DNA of 64,000 nt from Pseudanabaena sp. UWO311 (GCF_006937785.1 NZ_SJEE01000003.1:62001-126000); one strand, 5' to 3'. Counted from the first letter of the stretch, positions 41,329 to 50,977 are shown. The notes: a model not told the origin generated them from the sequence alone. Made by a program: numbers and translations.

Positions 41329-42065
41329 AATCCGAAAATGTTAGTTTGGACTTTAGTATCGAAGAACAAACTCAACGACTTATCAATCCTGCGGCAACTC
41401 CTCAAGTTACCCAAGACTTATCGAATAATGTCGTTTTAACAACTCTCAATGACCTCTATAACTGGTCAAGAATGTCTAGCCTATGGCCAATGCTCTATGG
41501 CACAAGCTGTTGCTTCATTGAGTTTGCAGCAATGATTGGCTCCAGATTTGACTTCGATCGCTTTGGACTATTGCCCCGTTCTAGCCCTCGCCAAGCTGAC
41601 CTGATCATTACCGCAGGTACAGTCACTATGAAAATGGCACCAGCGCTGGTTCGTCTCTATGAACAAATGCAAGAACCGAAATATGTAATTGCCATGGGCG
41701 CTTGCACAATTACGGGCGGCATGTTTAGCACCGATTCTTACACGACAGTTCGTGGTGTTGACAAGCTGATCCCTGTGGATGTGTATATCCCAGGCTGCCC
41801 TCCTCGCCCTGAAGCGATTATGGATGCAATTATCAAATTGCGGAAAAAGATTGGTACTGAAGGATTCAACGAAAGAGCCAATCTTAATCGTACTCATCGC
41901 TACTATGCCGTTAAGCATGAAATGAAGGTAGTAAGTCCAATCTTGACTGGACAATACCTAGAAATGCCTAGCCGTATGGCTCCACCTAAGGAATTGGTGG
42001 AATCTGGAATTCCTTTACCCGCTTTGCAAATGGCTCAGAAGGAGGTAGAAACCGTTGGCAGATAA
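41319..42065 (+). CDS. ndhK: NAD(P)H-quinone oxidoreductase subunit K (NdhK)
   Basis: 248 residues from the ATG at 41319, which has AAAGGAG 8 bases upstream; an ATG at 41325 is also possible. The N2 4Fe-4S cluster ligands are visible: Cys 64 and 65 in GTSCCFIEF, Cys 129 in MGACTITGG and Cys 160 in [10 protein letters not shown]. Part of the NDH-1 hydrophilic arm. The start overlaps the end of ndhC, and its end overlaps ndhJ by 11 bases, as expected for a coupled operon. Confidence 0.96.
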   Translation: MVMKSENVSLDFSIEEQTQRLINPAATPQVTQDLSNNVVLTTLNDLYNWSRMSSLWPMLYGTSCCFIEFAAMIGSRFDFDRFGLLPRSSPRQADLIITAGTVTMKMAPALVRLYEQMQEPKYVIAMGACTITGGMFSTDSYTTVRGVDKLIPVDVYIPGCPPRPEAIMDAIIKLRKKIGTEGFNERANLNRTHRYYAVKHEMKVVSPILTGQYLEMPSRMAPPKELVESGIPLPALQMAQKEVETVGR

Positions 42066-42591
42066 TCAAGAAAATCAAGAAGCAGCCTTAGCTACTACCG
42101 AAGTAACTGCGCCAGTTTCGCAATGGTTAACTAGCAATGGCTTTGAACATGAGTTTTTGGGGCTGGATAAGCAAGGTGTACCAATTCTAAAAATCGATCG
42201 CCAGTTTCTTCTGCCTTTCTCAACAGCGCTATATGCCTATGGCTTTAACTACATGATGTGTCAATGTGGTTATGATGCTGGCGCTGGTGATAGTTTGGTG
42301 AGTATGTACCATCTCGCTAAGCTGACTGATGAGGGCATTAATAAAAGCGATCGCTTAGAAGAAGTCCGCATCAAAGTATTTCTCCCGCGTACCGATCCGC
42401 GTTGTCCATCGGTCTACTGGATCTGGAAAACTGCTGATTGGCAAGAGCGCGAAACCTTCGATATGTATGGCATCATCTACGAAGGTCATCCTAATCTCAA
42501 GCGGATTTTGATGCCTGAAGACTGGATCGGCTATCCGATGCGAAAGGATTACGTCACCCCAGACTTTTACGAGTTACAAGACGCATACTAA
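42055..42591 (+). CDS. ndhJ: NAD(P)H-quinone oxidoreductase subunit J (NdhJ)
   Basis: 178 residues, usual length. The start is a TTG at 42055 with a strong GGAGGT about 8 bases upstream, inside the end of ndhK. It has the 30-kDa subunit signature RVFLPRTDP-like [19 protein letters not shown] and [20 protein letters not shown], then GYPMRKDY. Part of the NDH-1 hydrophilic arm. A classical terminator follows. Confidence 0.96.
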   Translation: MADNQENQEAALATTEVTAPVSQWLTSNGFEHEFLGLDKQGVPILKIDRQFLLPFSTALYAYGFNYMMCQCGYDAGAGDSLVSMYHLAKLTDEGINKSDRLEEVRIKVFLPRTDPRCPSVYWIWKTADWQERETFDMYGIIYEGHPNLKRILMPEDWIGYPMRKDYVTPDFYELQDAY

Positions 42592-42593
42592 CC

Positions 42594-42620
42594 AAAAAAG
42601 CACCCATTGGGTGCTTTTTT
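42594..42620 (+). terminator. Rho-independent terminator of ndhCKJ
   Basis: AAAAAAGCACCC, short loop, GGGTGCTTTTTT, three bases after the ndhJ stop codon. Confidence 0.9.
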
Positions 42621-42659
42621 TATCTAAATCAAGTTGCTAGACAGAGATTCTCATATAAA

Positions 42660-42754
42660 AATCGGTTTTTTGAAAGCCTGCCGAGGGTGGGCTTTCAAAA
42701 AACCGATTGTGTTGTTTCCAGCGCCAAAGTCGCTGGAAACAACACAATCGGTTT
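42660..42754. repeat. Two overlapping, mutually exclusive hairpins
   Basis: Hairpin 1 pairs ATCGGTTTTTTGAAAGCC with GGCTTTCAAAAAACCGAT (42661-42708). Hairpin 2 pairs ACCGATTGTGTTGTTTCCAG with its complement ending at about 42754. The segment AACCGAT is used by both, so only one can form completely. Located between the convergent ndhJ and HAD genes. Confidence 0.7.
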
Positions 42755-42775
42755 CATAATTAGAATTGCTGGTTG

Positions 42776-43537
42776 CTAGATTTGCTGTAGCAATAATTTT
42801 GCCAGTTCGGCGAAGCCTAAAAACTCTGATGCTTGAGTAACATACTTTGGGAGATGAGTCATTTTGTCTTGATAGTGCAAGATATTGGCAACTCCCACAG
42901 ACAGAGGGAACTTGTCAGGATCAAACATTGCCTCATCGTTGGGGCTATCTCCAACAGTTAGAACTTGATACTGATTGAACTCTGGGAAATAGCGCCCTAA
43001 TATTTTTGTTAAACCTATTGCCTTATCTTGATGCGCGAGTTTGAGATGACATTGGACAGTACTGTAGGTAAAGCCTAAACTCATTTCGTGACATTGCCCT
43101 GCGATCGCACTAATCTCATCGGCAGCTAAATCACCCACATCAAAAGTCCAATCGGTAATACGGAACTGATTATCAGAAGATATTTTTAGATTAGAAAATC
43201 TATTTTTAATCTGACAGAAAGCATTCTCCAATAGAAGGCGATGTTCAGTTAGGTCAGGAATATCAGAAAGCAAATCTTGCTTACCATCTGGCTGCAAATA
43301 GAGTCCACCATTCTCAGCGATCGCTGCCGTGACGGGGAGATAATTAACTAAAGCGCTGACCCATCCCGCTGAACGACCAGTTACCAAAAAAACTTTAATT
43401 CCTGATGACTGTAGATCAAGGAGAGTATCGATGAAATTTGGAACAAATTTACCATTCTGGGTAAGAGTACCATCGACATCAGAAGCAATCAAACGAATGT
43501 TTGATAGGTCAGCTTGATTGAGATTTAATAGATTCAT
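42776..43537 (-). CDS. HAD-superfamily hydrolase, Cof/SPP-like
   Basis: 253 residues from the ATG at 43537; a TTG at 43570 would add 11 residues without a better ribosome site. HAD motifs: I DVDGTLT (nucleophile Asp), II FLVTGRSAGW, III lysine in HQDKAIGL, IV VGDSPNDEAMF. The cap domain fits the Cof/sucrose-phosphate-phosphatase type, so a sugar phosphate or similar small phosphate ester is a likely substrate; which one cannot be told. Single gene, convergent with ndhJ. Confidence 0.88.
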   Translation of the reverse strand: MNLLNLNQADLSNIRLIASDVDGTLTQNGKFVPNFIDTLLDLQSSGIKVFLVTGRSAGWVSALVNYLPVTAAIAENGGLYLQPDGKQDLLSDIPDLTEHRLLLENAFCQIKNRFSNLKISSDNQFRITDWTFDVGDLAADEISAIAGQCHEMSLGFTYSTVQCHLKLAHQDKAIGLTKILGRYFPEFNQYQVLTVGDSPNDEAMFDPDKFPLSVGVANILHYQDKMTHLPKYVTQASEFLGFAELAKLLLQQI

Positions 43538-43753
43538 AAAGCTTGGTCGGTTAGCATTAATAATTATCAAGGCATTGGGTAATGCGATCGCTAATTTTTG
43601 GGGATGCTGGCATTTGACATAGGTTTATGACAGCGTACCGTCCGTCTTAGGTAGTAATTTTGGCTGTGTATCGAACAAGCTTAGGGTTGATATAATTTAG
43701 AGAACCGCATAGCTAGTAAATAATGAATATTTACAGTTAGGGAATGAGTAAAG

Positions 43754-44593
43754 ATGAAACTTTACATCTGGCGATCTCTATTCCATTTGCCTGTATTGGG
43801 CTTGGCGACAATCTTCCTTGTTGCAATTAGTTGGTGTGTGCCAAATGCAGCGAAATCAAAGGATAGTAGTTCTTATGGTTTAGGCATAGTTCAAAATCGA
43901 TATTATGAAAGAGGAACAGTCAGATGTGCAAATTTAGGCAACCTAGTTGCTGTGGATCTTTTAGCTCCTATTGATGGGGCAAGAACACTTGCAGCACGTC
44001 CAACTTTCTATTGGTATATCGACCATAAATCACAAAATGAAGTAAAAAATGAGAAAAGCTTTTATATAGATTTCATTTTGAGAGAAGGTTTTGGTTTTAA
44101 TGCTAAATCAATTTTTAGATCGCGCTCGGTAGATATTCTTAAAGATAAGTCTGGACTATATAGGTTTACACTGCCTCCCAATTCTCCTAGTTTGGAGATC
44201 AGTAAAACTTACTCTTGGCATATTCGCTATGTGCAAGCTAATAGTGAATATGAAGACTTAAATAGTAGTAATCAAATTGACACTAAAGCAATTGTCAAGC
44301 GGGAAAGTAACTCATCAGTAATCGAGCGAGTAAAAGAAGCTTCAACAAATCTAGAAAAGGCGAGAATCTTTGCGGAAAATCTCTATTGGTATGATGCTCT
44401 AGATGAATATACTCAATGGATTGATTCAAATCCTAATGACATGCAAGCTTCTAGTGAGCGACTGTCAATGTTAGAGCAAATAATAGAAAGAAATCCTAGG
44501 CTGAAATGTATTGGCAAATACAACGTAAACAATTCAAGCTTGATTAATTCTAAACAATCAACACCACAAATCATGAAATTGCAATCTCCATAA
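43754..44593 (+). CDS. DUF928-like secreted protein
   Basis: 279 residues. The N-terminal hydrophobic segment (LPVLGLATIFLVAISW) followed by VPNAAKSKD is a signal peptide or anchor. The body shows the DUF928 pattern: LLAPIDGARTLAARPTFYWY, ISKTYSWHIRYVQ, and a C-terminal helical part (ARIFAENLYWYDALDEYTQW). It is a distant relative of the DUF928 protein at 27512 but not next to any exoprotein. AGGGA lies upstream of the ATG. Function unknown; DUF928 proteins are presumed envelope-associated. Confidence 0.8.
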   Translation: MKLYIWRSLFHLPVLGLATIFLVAISWCVPNAAKSKDSSSYGLGIVQNRYYERGTVRCANLGNLVAVDLLAPIDGARTLAARPTFYWYIDHKSQNEVKNEKSFYIDFILREGFGFNAKSIFRSRSVDILKDKSGLYRFTLPPNSPSLEISKTYSWHIRYVQANSEYEDLNSSNQIDTKAIVKRESNSSVIERVKEASTNLEKARIFAENLYWYDALDEYTQWIDSNPNDMQASSERLSMLEQIIERNPRLKCIGKYNVNNSSLINSKQSTPQIMKLQSP

Positions 44594-44629
44594 CTATAAT
44601 GACAATGCAAGATATAGCTAGGAAAAATC

Positions 44630-44682
44630 AAAGCCCAAAAAATAGTGGCGGCGCTTCGAGCCGCTACTATTTTTTGGGCTTT
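44630..44682. repeat. Long hairpin after the DUF928-like gene
   Basis: Arms AAAGCCCAAAAAATAGTGGC (with one interruption) and the complement around GGCGCTTCGAGCC. Member of the variable-arm hairpin family; likely terminates the upstream gene. Confidence 0.75.
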
Positions 44683-44788
44683 ATGCCTTACGCAACGCTT
44701 ACATTGCTACAGTAAGTAAAAAACTCTTCCTATAAAAAATCTACTGGTTCGGATTTGGGTGTAAAGCGCTGTAATTGCAATCCTAAAT

Positions 44789-44828
44789 TATTAAAAAAAG
44801 CGCACCTGAGTGCGCTTTTTTTTAATAA
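44789..44828. terminator. Bidirectional terminator
   Basis: TTATTAAAAAAAGCGCAC, loop CTGA, GTGCGCTTTTTTTTAATAA. Strong stem with A/T tails on both sides, between the convergent DUF928-like and ComFB genes. Confidence 0.85.
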
Positions 44829-44882
44829 TAAGCACCCCAAAAAGAGATGATTTATATCTATTCGCCTAGCACTTCAGCGAAT

Positions 44883-44947
44883 AAAAAACAAACCCAGTAA
44901 GGTTTTGAGATTCAAGAAATTGCGTTGCCATTTCTTGAATTGGTATT
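44883..44947. repeat. Composite palindromic repeat, half copy
   Basis: AAAAAACAAACCCAGTAAGG matches the conserved centre of the repeats at 28508 and 55222. It is followed by a palindrome with a different arm (ATTCAAGAAAT / ATTTCTTGAATT) and the shared TTGGTAT end. The arm differs in sequence from the other copies yet is still self-complementary. Confidence 0.6.
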
Positions 44948-45992
44948 ATGGAGTGTATGGATAGTTATAATCGCTGCGCTTACGCCAGTCCATTTCATTA
45001 TTGACAACTTTAAGTAAACATTCTTCAACGATAAATGGTGCATTGCGCCAATTGATATCATCGCGATGCAAGATCCAACTTAGTTGCTCCAATGATTCTT
45101 CTAGCTCCGCTTCAAAACGGGCTAAAGGCAAAGGAACTTTTTCAATATTTGGAGCCTCTACGCAAACAGCGATCGCCTCTTTGAGAGCTGCAACTACCTC
45201 TTTACCGTAAACTTCTCGCGCTCTCAGTCTTAAAGATTTGTAGCCTTTTTCTGAAGTTGCATACATGGGAGGGAGCCGATTTAATACATAGGCAGTTGCT
45301 TCACCGAGATCCACTGTTTCCGCGATCGCAGGATGTAATTTTTGAACTTGATGGTAAGCAAGAGACAGTACTAATTTTTCTAATACATTACTGAATTGAT
45401 AATTAACATCCACCATGTAAGTCTGAAAATCTCTAGCTTTTTGCTGATCTTTGCTTGGATTGACTGAAGTTTGAACCTGTCTACCTTTCCAAGAAATCTC
45501 AGGTTGCTTACGCTCAAAAGCTGTTTCATCTCCTCCAGCTGCTGCTTCTCGTCTACCTGTAACCAAGTAGGTATTACTTACAGCACTTTTGAGCTTAACT
45601 GTCAGCAAGGCATTCTCTAGAGCCGTGGGAATATCCTTCCAAGATGCATTTTCTGCGCCTAAGATTTGCTGGAGTGCCGCAAGGGAACGTGCATGACTGG
45701 CGACCTCTTGCGATGGTAGAGGTCTTGAGTCTCTTAATGCATCAGGCTTAACACTGACTAGTGCTCGTCGAACTGCGGATTCAATTTGCGATCGCATTTC
45801 GGTTGTAGCTTTTTTGCGTTGTCTTAGCCAACCTAATTTTGATGTTGCGTACATCGGTGGTAAGCGGTTTAACGCATAGGCTGCAACTTCGCTTAAGTTA
45901 ATCTGATCGCGGCGGTATTGGGGTAAATGAGAAATTTGTAAGTCAATTTCTGCAATTACCAATTCCTCTATTGCATTTTTGCAACTTTGCAT
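44946..45992 (-). CDS. Tandem ComFB-domain protein
   Basis: 348 residues from the ATG at 45992, with GGGACGG upstream; the TTG at 46007 is an alternative. Two ComFB-type (PF10719) domains, about residues 1-90 and 200-290, each with the hallmark Y(A/V)LNRLPPMYATS preceded by a helix (AIEELVIAEIDLQI; VLEKLVLSLAYHQV). Each domain is followed by a short region (GAENASWKDIPTALENALL; HRDDINWRNAPFIVEECLL) that is also duplicated, so the whole protein is an internal duplication. Cyanobacterial ComFB proteins have been reported to bind cyclic dinucleotides and affect motility and natural competence; a receptor role here is inference. Confidence 0.85.
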   Translation of the reverse strand: MQSCKNAIEELVIAEIDLQISHLPQYRRDQINLSEVAAYALNRLPPMYATSKLGWLRQRKKATTEMRSQIESAVRRALVSVKPDALRDSRPLPSQEVASHARSLAALQQILGAENASWKDIPTALENALLTVKLKSAVSNTYLVTGRREAAAGGDETAFERKQPEISWKGRQVQTSVNPSKDQQKARDFQTYMVDVNYQFSNVLEKLVLSLAYHQVQKLHPAIAETVDLGEATAYVLNRLPPMYATSEKGYKSLRLRAREVYGKEVVAALKEAIAVCVEAPNIEKVPLPLARFEAELEESLEQLSWILHRDDINWRNAPFIVEECLLKVVNNEMDWRKRSDYNYPYTP

Positions 45993-46150
45993 ATCAAGCC
46001 GTCCCAAACCTAATATGAAATTGAAGTGTTTCTAAGGTTAAAAAATATCAGTTTAGACTAAATTGCAGATTTTTTGGAATTGCAGATTAATCAAAATTAA
46101 AATGATTAAGACATTATAGCAATGGACTCAGTAGGTAGTCGTAATTAAAT

Positions 46151-46210
46151 ATAAAGCCCAAAAAACTGTGCTGCCCGCGCAGCGGATTAGCACAGTTTTT
46201 TGGGCTTTAT
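46151..46210. repeat. Long hairpin between ComFB and LPA1/Rep27-like genes
   Basis: ATAAAGCCCAAAAAACTGTG CT pairs with AGCACAGTTTTTTGGGCTTTAT around a GC-rich core. Variable-arm hairpin family member; likely terminator for the gene at 46225-46476. Confidence 0.75.
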
Positions 46211-46224
46211 TTATGCCGAGGTAC

Positions 46225-46476
46225 TTACTTTGATTTTTTGCTCCGATCAATTCGATATAGCCATAGCATTAAAGCTAAAACCCCAATCTGCAAGGCAAAG
46301 TTTCCCAAATTTGACTCTAGGTCACCATTTCCAGCAATTAATCTTGCAAAAAAAACAACCGCACCAATAAATCCTGAGCCTGCAAGGGTCATATAGATAA
46401 ATAGGCGGAGACCACGATATGGGGATTTGGCTTCACGCCTAAGACGCTCGTATTGTTCAGGATTTAGTTTAGACAC
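46225..46476 (-). CDS. DUF3493 / LPA1-Rep27-like small membrane protein
   Basis: 83 residues with two membrane spans (LRLFIYMTLAGSGFIGAVVF and FALQIGVLALMLWLYRI) and a conserved N-terminus (YERLRREAKSPYRGLR). It fits the DUF3493 family, whose plant and algal relatives (LPA1/Rep27) assist photosystem II assembly and repair. In the cyanobacterium a similar role is plausible but inferred. Downstream of pgl on the same strand, separated by a hairpin. Confidence 0.82.
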   Translation of the reverse strand: MSKLNPEQYERLRREAKSPYRGLRLFIYMTLAGSGFIGAVVFFARLIAGNGDLESNLGNFALQIGVLALMLWLYRIDRSKKSK

Positions 46477-46492
46477 GATTTTATTGTTATTT

Positions 46493-46523
46493 ATAAAGGT
46501 GATCGCGAAGCGATCACCTTTAT
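46493..46523. terminator. Hairpin between pgl and the DUF3493 gene
   Basis: ATAAAGGTGATCGC, loop GAA, and the exact complement GCGATCACCTTTAT, directly after the pgl stop codon. Confidence 0.7.
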
Positions 46524-46524
46524 A

Positions 46525-47235
46525 TTATTTTGATTTCATCGCCGTGCGATCGCATAGCCAGATCGTATTCCCTGTGATCAATCGTGATGGATATTGATTG
46601 ATATCGCCTTTGGGCGCTAACACCGCAGTTAAAGCTTTTGCTTTCGCAGCTCCTTCGATCATGAAAATAATCTCTTTAGACTGATTAATCAAAGGCACGG
46701 TCATCGTGATCCGAGGTTGTCCATCTTTTTCGCCGACGGTTACAAGACGATCAATAACTTTGAGTGCCTTAGTATGTGGAAATAACGAAGCTGTATGCCC
46801 ATCATCACCCATTCCTAGCAACATCAAATCAAATTGAGGAATTTCTCCCGTACTCACACCGAAAAATTCTTGAATATGCTGCTCGTATTTTGCCGCCGCG
46901 ATCGCAGGATCATTAGCATCAGTGGGGACTGCATGAATATTTGACGCAGGAATTGCTACGCGATCAAGCCATGCGGTACGAGTCATACCTTCATTACTTT
47001 GAGGATCGCTAACAGGTACATAGCGCTCATCTCCCCAGAAAACATGTACCTTTGACCAGTCCCATTCTTTATTTGCTAAAAGTTCATACAAGACGCGAGG
47101 TGTGCTACCACCTGCGGCGACAATAGTAAATCTTTGACTTTTAGCGATCGCTTCATCATAGGCAAGCTGGCACAATAACAGCGCTCTTGAGGTGATTTCA
47201 GCGCGATCGTTCCAAATTTCTACCTGTCTAGCCAT
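46525..47235 (-). CDS. pgl: 6-phosphogluconolactonase
   Basis: 236 residues. Hydrolyses 6-phosphogluconolactone in the oxidative pentose phosphate pathway, the main route of glucose breakdown in the dark in cyanobacteria. Motifs: TIVAAGGSTPRVLYELL, VHVFWGDERYVP, SNEGMTR, LLGMGDDGHTASLFPHT and ITMTVPLINQSKEI. Cytosolic, normal length. Start at ATG 47235. Confidence 0.94.
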   Translation of the reverse strand: MARQVEIWNDRAEITSRALLLCQLAYDEAIAKSQRFTIVAAGGSTPRVLYELLANKEWDWSKVHVFWGDERYVPVSDPQSNEGMTRTAWLDRVAIPASNIHAVPTDANDPAIAAAKYEQHIQEFFGVSTGEIPQFDLMLLGMGDDGHTASLFPHTKALKVIDRLVTVGEKDGQPRITMTVPLINQSKEIIFMIEGAAKAKALTAVLAPKGDINQYPSRLITGNTIWLCDRTAMKSK

Positions 47236-47344
47236 AAAAAATACCTCTGTTGCGAATGAATAATGAGAATGAACTAATGATGCGTTTTGTATATTTTTTT
47301 ATAAATATCGGTTTGAACAATATCAATCAATTGCAGCAATTATG

Positions 47345-47399
47345 AAACCAATTTTGAGGATTTCAGACCCTATATGGCTGAAATCCTCAAAATTGGTTT
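47345..47399. repeat. Long hairpin upstream of pgl
   Basis: AAACCAATTTTGAGGATTTC AG and its exact complement enclose an 11-base loop. It lies between the divergent pgl and the small gene at 47522, which is unusual because no transcript ends there. Confidence 0.7.
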
Positions 47400-47521
47400 T
47401 GATGAATCAATCCTGAGAGAGGTGTCATTTATTTCATTTTGTGTGATTTTTAACAATACTAACGAGCAAATGTACTAACCTATAAAATGTTAGAACAATA
47501 TTAAGGTTAAGGTAAATCGTC

Positions 47522-47731
47522 ATGACACCTGCTATCATACGCCTCTTCTGGGACTCAGTCAGTCAAGCACAGCCAAATCTACTCTTAAATCTTGATGATG
47601 ATGGCCTGATGAGTTGGTTGGTTGATCAAGTCCAGCAGCGCTCTTCACTCGACTCCCACCAACAAAATGACCTCAGCAATTACATTAGTAATCGCTTGCC
47701 CTTAATTCGGGAAATGGCATATCAGAACTAG
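47522..47731 (+). CDS. Small conserved protein, unknown function
   Basis: 69 residues, soluble and helical: IIRLFWDSVSQAQPNLLLNL, DDDGLMSWLVDQV, DLSNYISNRLPLIREMA. ATG with AAGGTTAAGG upstream. It looks like one of the short proteins found in many cyanobacteria, but I cannot name a function. The 268 bases after it (up to asnS) contain no other gene I can see. Confidence 0.7.
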   Translation: MTPAIIRLFWDSVSQAQPNLLLNLDDDGLMSWLVDQVQQRSSLDSHQQNDLSNYISNRLPLIREMAYQN

Positions 47732-47999
47732 GCTGCTCGACGGTTGGACTCTTTAAATTTGGTTTAAATTTTAATATTTTATTTAGATTTTGACTATGCT
47801 TTATCAATTTTCACGGATTATGACCTGATCATTGAAGAGGCAAAACCATAAATATTTGGGGGATTTTTCTAGAGGGGGAAACAAGGTTTTTGACGATCCT
47901 ATGCTCCAAAATGTTAGGATACTTGCCTGAGCTATATGATTGCTGATTTCATAGCTCTGCCAACTATTCATAGATATTTCTAGCGATTATTTCTAGCAT

Positions 48000-49400
48000 A
48001 TGGTATCTCCAAGAATTATTGACCTATTGCGTAGCGGTCAAACTAATGACTCATATATTGTTCGTGGTTGGGTACGGACAAAGCGCGAAGGCAAGGGGAT
48101 ATCCTTCTTAGAAATTAATGATGGATCGTCGCTACAGGGATTACAAATCGTTTTACCACAGACAATTGATGACTACGAAACTCTAGTTAAGCAGATCACT
48201 ACAGGTACATCGATTGAGGTGTCTGGGACTCTAGTCGAGTCTATGGGCAAAGGACAAAGGGTAGAAATGCAAGCGACAGCGATCGCGGTTTTTGGTCTTG
48301 CAGATCCTGAAACCTATCCTTTGCAGAAAAAACGCCACTCCATTGAATTTCTGCGTACGATCGCCCATCTGCGTCCTCGCACGAATATGTTTGGGGCTGT
48401 GTTTCGAGTGCGAAATGCCTGTGCTTTTGCAATTCATAAGTTTTTTCAAGAACGTGGTTTTTTGTGGGTACACACGCCGATTGTCACAGCTAGTGATTGT
48501 GAAGGTGCAGGCGAAATGTTTGGTGTCACCACTTTAGACTTAAATAAAGTTGCGGCAGCGGGTAAACCCATAGATTTTTCGCAAGACTTTTTTGGGAAGC
48601 CAGCATTTTTGACCGTGAGTGGTCAGCTAGAAGCAGAAATTATGGCGAGTGCCTTTTCTAATGTCTATACTTTTGGTCCTACTTTTCGAGCGGAAAACTC
48701 AAATACTTCGCGCCACCTTGCTGAGTTTTGGATGATTGAGCCAGAAGTTGCCTTTTGCGATCTTGAGGGTGATGCTGATCTAGCCGAAGATTTTCTTAAA
48801 TATATTTTTAATTATGTTTTGGAAACCTGTCCCGAAGATATGGAGTTTTTCCAAGAACGGGTAAATGCTCAAGTGATGACCAATGCTCGCAAAATTGTCG
48901 AAGAACAATTTGAGCGAATTACCTATACAGAAGCAATTGCCATTCTCGAAAAGTGTAGCAAAACCTTTGAGTTTCCCGTGTCATGGGGATTAGATCTACA
49001 ATCAGAGCATGAAAGATTTTTAGCTGAAGAGCATTTCCAGAAGCCAGTGATCGTTATGGATTATCCTCTTGGCATCAAAGCTTTTTATATGCGCGTGAAT
49101 GAAGATACTACAAGTGATCGCCAGACTGTAAGAGCTATGGATATTCTTGCCCCAGGAGTGGGTGAAATTATTGGTGGCTCACAAAGAGAAGAGCGTCTTG
49201 ATGTATTGGAAGCTAGAATTCGCAGTGTTGGTCTAAATCCTGAAGACTATTGGTGGTATTTAGATTTACGTCGTTATGGTACTGTCCCTCATGCTGGTTT
49301 TGGACTTGGTTTTGAGCGTTTAGTCCAGTTCATCACAGGCATGGGTAACATTCGCGATGTCATTCCATTTCCCCGTTTCCCTCAAAGTGCAGATTTTTAG
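48000..49400 (+). CDS. asnS: Asparaginyl-tRNA synthetase
   Basis: 466 residues, class IIb. Charges tRNA-Asn. N-terminal OB fold ([22 protein letters not shown]), then the catalytic core: [16 protein letters not shown], motif 2 [21 protein letters not shown]-type segment, [13 protein letters not shown], and motif 3 [12 protein letters not shown]. The motif-2 sequence distinguishes it from AspRS. It ends [15 protein letters not shown], as usual for AsnRS. Monocistronic; convergent with guaD. Confidence 0.96.
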   Translation: MVSPRIIDLLRSGQTNDSYIVRGWVRTKREGKGISFLEINDGSSLQGLQIVLPQTIDDYETLVKQITTGTSIEVSGTLVESMGKGQRVEMQATAIAVFGLADPETYPLQKKRHSIEFLRTIAHLRPRTNMFGAVFRVRNACAFAIHKFFQERGFLWVHTPIVTASDCEGAGEMFGVTTLDLNKVAAAGKPIDFSQDFFGKPAFLTVSGQLEAEIMASAFSNVYTFGPTFRAENSNTSRHLAEFWMIEPEVAFCDLEGDADLAEDFLKYIFNYVLETCPEDMEFFQERVNAQVMTNARKIVEEQFERITYTEAIAILEKCSKTFEFPVSWGLDLQSEHERFLAEEHFQKPVIVMDYPLGIKAFYMRVNEDTTSDRQTVRAMDILAPGVGEIIGGSQREERLDVLEARIRSVGLNPEDYWWYLDLRRYGTVPHAGFGLGFERLVQFITGMGNIRDVIPFPRFPQSADF

Positions 49401-49409
49401 CTCTACATA

Positions 49410-49474
49410 AAACCCTAAAAGCAAAAGCAAAGGGAGGCGCGAAGCGCCTCCCTTTGCTTTTGCTTTTAGGGTTT
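49410..49474. terminator. Bidirectional 31-bp hairpin between asnS and guaD
   Basis: AAACCCTAAAAGCAAAAGCA AAGGGAGGCGC, loop GAA, then the exact complement. Variable-arm hairpin family; its right end reaches the guaD stop codon. Confidence 0.85.
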
Positions 49475-50806
49475 CTAAAATTCTGCTTTTTCGCCCATGA
49501 TATAAGTTGCGGCGATCGCACGATCATCACCCATGATGATTGTGGCAAATAGCTGATCGGAAATTTCGGCAAGTGTAGGTAGATTAGCTGAATCAAATGA
49601 CTGATTTCTTAAAGCCATAATTGGCGTTGAGCGTAAATTTAACACGACAAAATCAGCTTCCTTCCCAACTTCAAAATTGCCTAATTTATCCTCAAGACAT
49701 AAGGCTCTTGCCCCGCCCAAAGTAGCCAAAAATAATGCTTGAAAGGCTGAAAGTTTTTGCGATCGCAACTGCGCGACTTGATAGGCTGCGCTAGCGGTGC
49801 GTAACATCGAGAAACTGGTTCCAGCGCCCACATCAGTTCCCAATCCCACTTTTACTGGGGTTTCTAAAGATTTTGCCTTTTCTATTTTAAAGAGTCCACT
49901 ACCCAAAAACAGATTAGATGTTGGACAAAAGGCGATCGCGGATTTCGCTTCTGATAGCCTCGCAAATTCCTGATCTGTAAGCTGAACTCCATGGGCAAAG
50001 ATTGATCTCTCACCAACTAACCCAGCTTGATCATAAACATCTAGGTAACCAGTGCTTTTAGGAAAATCTGCTATAACTGCTTCTACTTCTTTAACATTTT
50101 CTGAAAGATGCGTATGTAAATAAACATCAGGGAACTCCACTAAAAGTTTTTTGATATTAGTTAGTTGTTCAGGTGTCGATGTCAGAGCAAACCTTGGTGT
50201 GACAGCGTAAAGTAGACGATCGCATTTATGCCATTTCTCGATTAATTGCTTAGTTTCTGCATAGGAAGATGTTGCTGTATCGCGCAAAAATTCAGGAGCA
50301 TTCCGATCCATCATCACCTTGCCAGCAATCATTCGCAAATTGCGGCGCTGGGACTCTTCAAAAAAAGCATCTGTCGATTGCGGAAATACTGTCGTAAAAA
50401 CTAGAGCAGTCGTAGTTCCATTTCGTAATAATTCATCAAGAAAGATAGAAGCAATCTCTAAAGCATAATTGCGATCAGCAAACTTCCGTTCTATCGGGAA
50501 TGTATAGGTACTCAGCCATTCTAATAATTGCTCACCATAGGAAGCAATCATCTCTGTTTGTGGAAAGTGGATATGAGTATCGATAAATCCTGAGACAATC
50601 AAGTGCTCACGATAATCTGCGATCGGAATATCTGCATATTTAGTGTATAACTCTTCATAACTACCTATGTCTTTAACTTTGCCATTTTCAACTATCAGCA
50701 ACCCATCGGGGAAGTAGCGAATACAATCAGCTTCTGGAGCATAAAATGGATCGGCGATCGTATCTAGAAAACTGGCTCGGAACCCTTTTATCGTTTGATT
50801 TTGCAT
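49475..50806 (-). CDS. guaD: Guanine deaminase
   Basis: 443 residues, amidohydrolase superfamily. Converts guanine to xanthine and ammonia in purine salvage. Zinc-ligand motifs: IDTHIHFPQ (HxH), HTHLSEN, FAHGVQL and GLGTDVGAG. The guanine-deaminase signature FPQTEMIASYGEQLLEWL and TYTFPIERKF is present, as is FCPTSNLFLGSGLF. Full length. Transcribed alone, convergent with asnS. Confidence 0.94.
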   Translation of the reverse strand: MQNQTIKGFRASFLDTIADPFYAPEADCIRYFPDGLLIVENGKVKDIGSYEELYTKYADIPIADYREHLIVSGFIDTHIHFPQTEMIASYGEQLLEWLSTYTFPIERKFADRNYALEIASIFLDELLRNGTTTALVFTTVFPQSTDAFFEESQRRNLRMIAGKVMMDRNAPEFLRDTATSSYAETKQLIEKWHKCDRLLYAVTPRFALTSTPEQLTNIKKLLVEFPDVYLHTHLSENVKEVEAVIADFPKSTGYLDVYDQAGLVGERSIFAHGVQLTDQEFARLSEAKSAIAFCPTSNLFLGSGLFKIEKAKSLETPVKVGLGTDVGAGTSFSMLRTASAAYQVAQLRSQKLSAFQALFLATLGGARALCLEDKLGNFEVGKEADFVVLNLRSTPIMALRNQSFDSANLPTLAEISDQLFATIIMGDDRAIAATYIMGEKAEF

Positions 50807-50977
50807 AGTTTAGAAAATTGGAACAAGTCAATGAATAAGTTAAAAAAAGCTTTGTTTAACAAGATAAACCTATTTTTCGCTTTTTTTGTCCTTTATCGTA
50901 GTCGCAAAAAGTACAATAAATATTCAAAATTTAGAGGTGCGGTAGAACTATTCCTTGCTCACTTAATAAATAAACAT

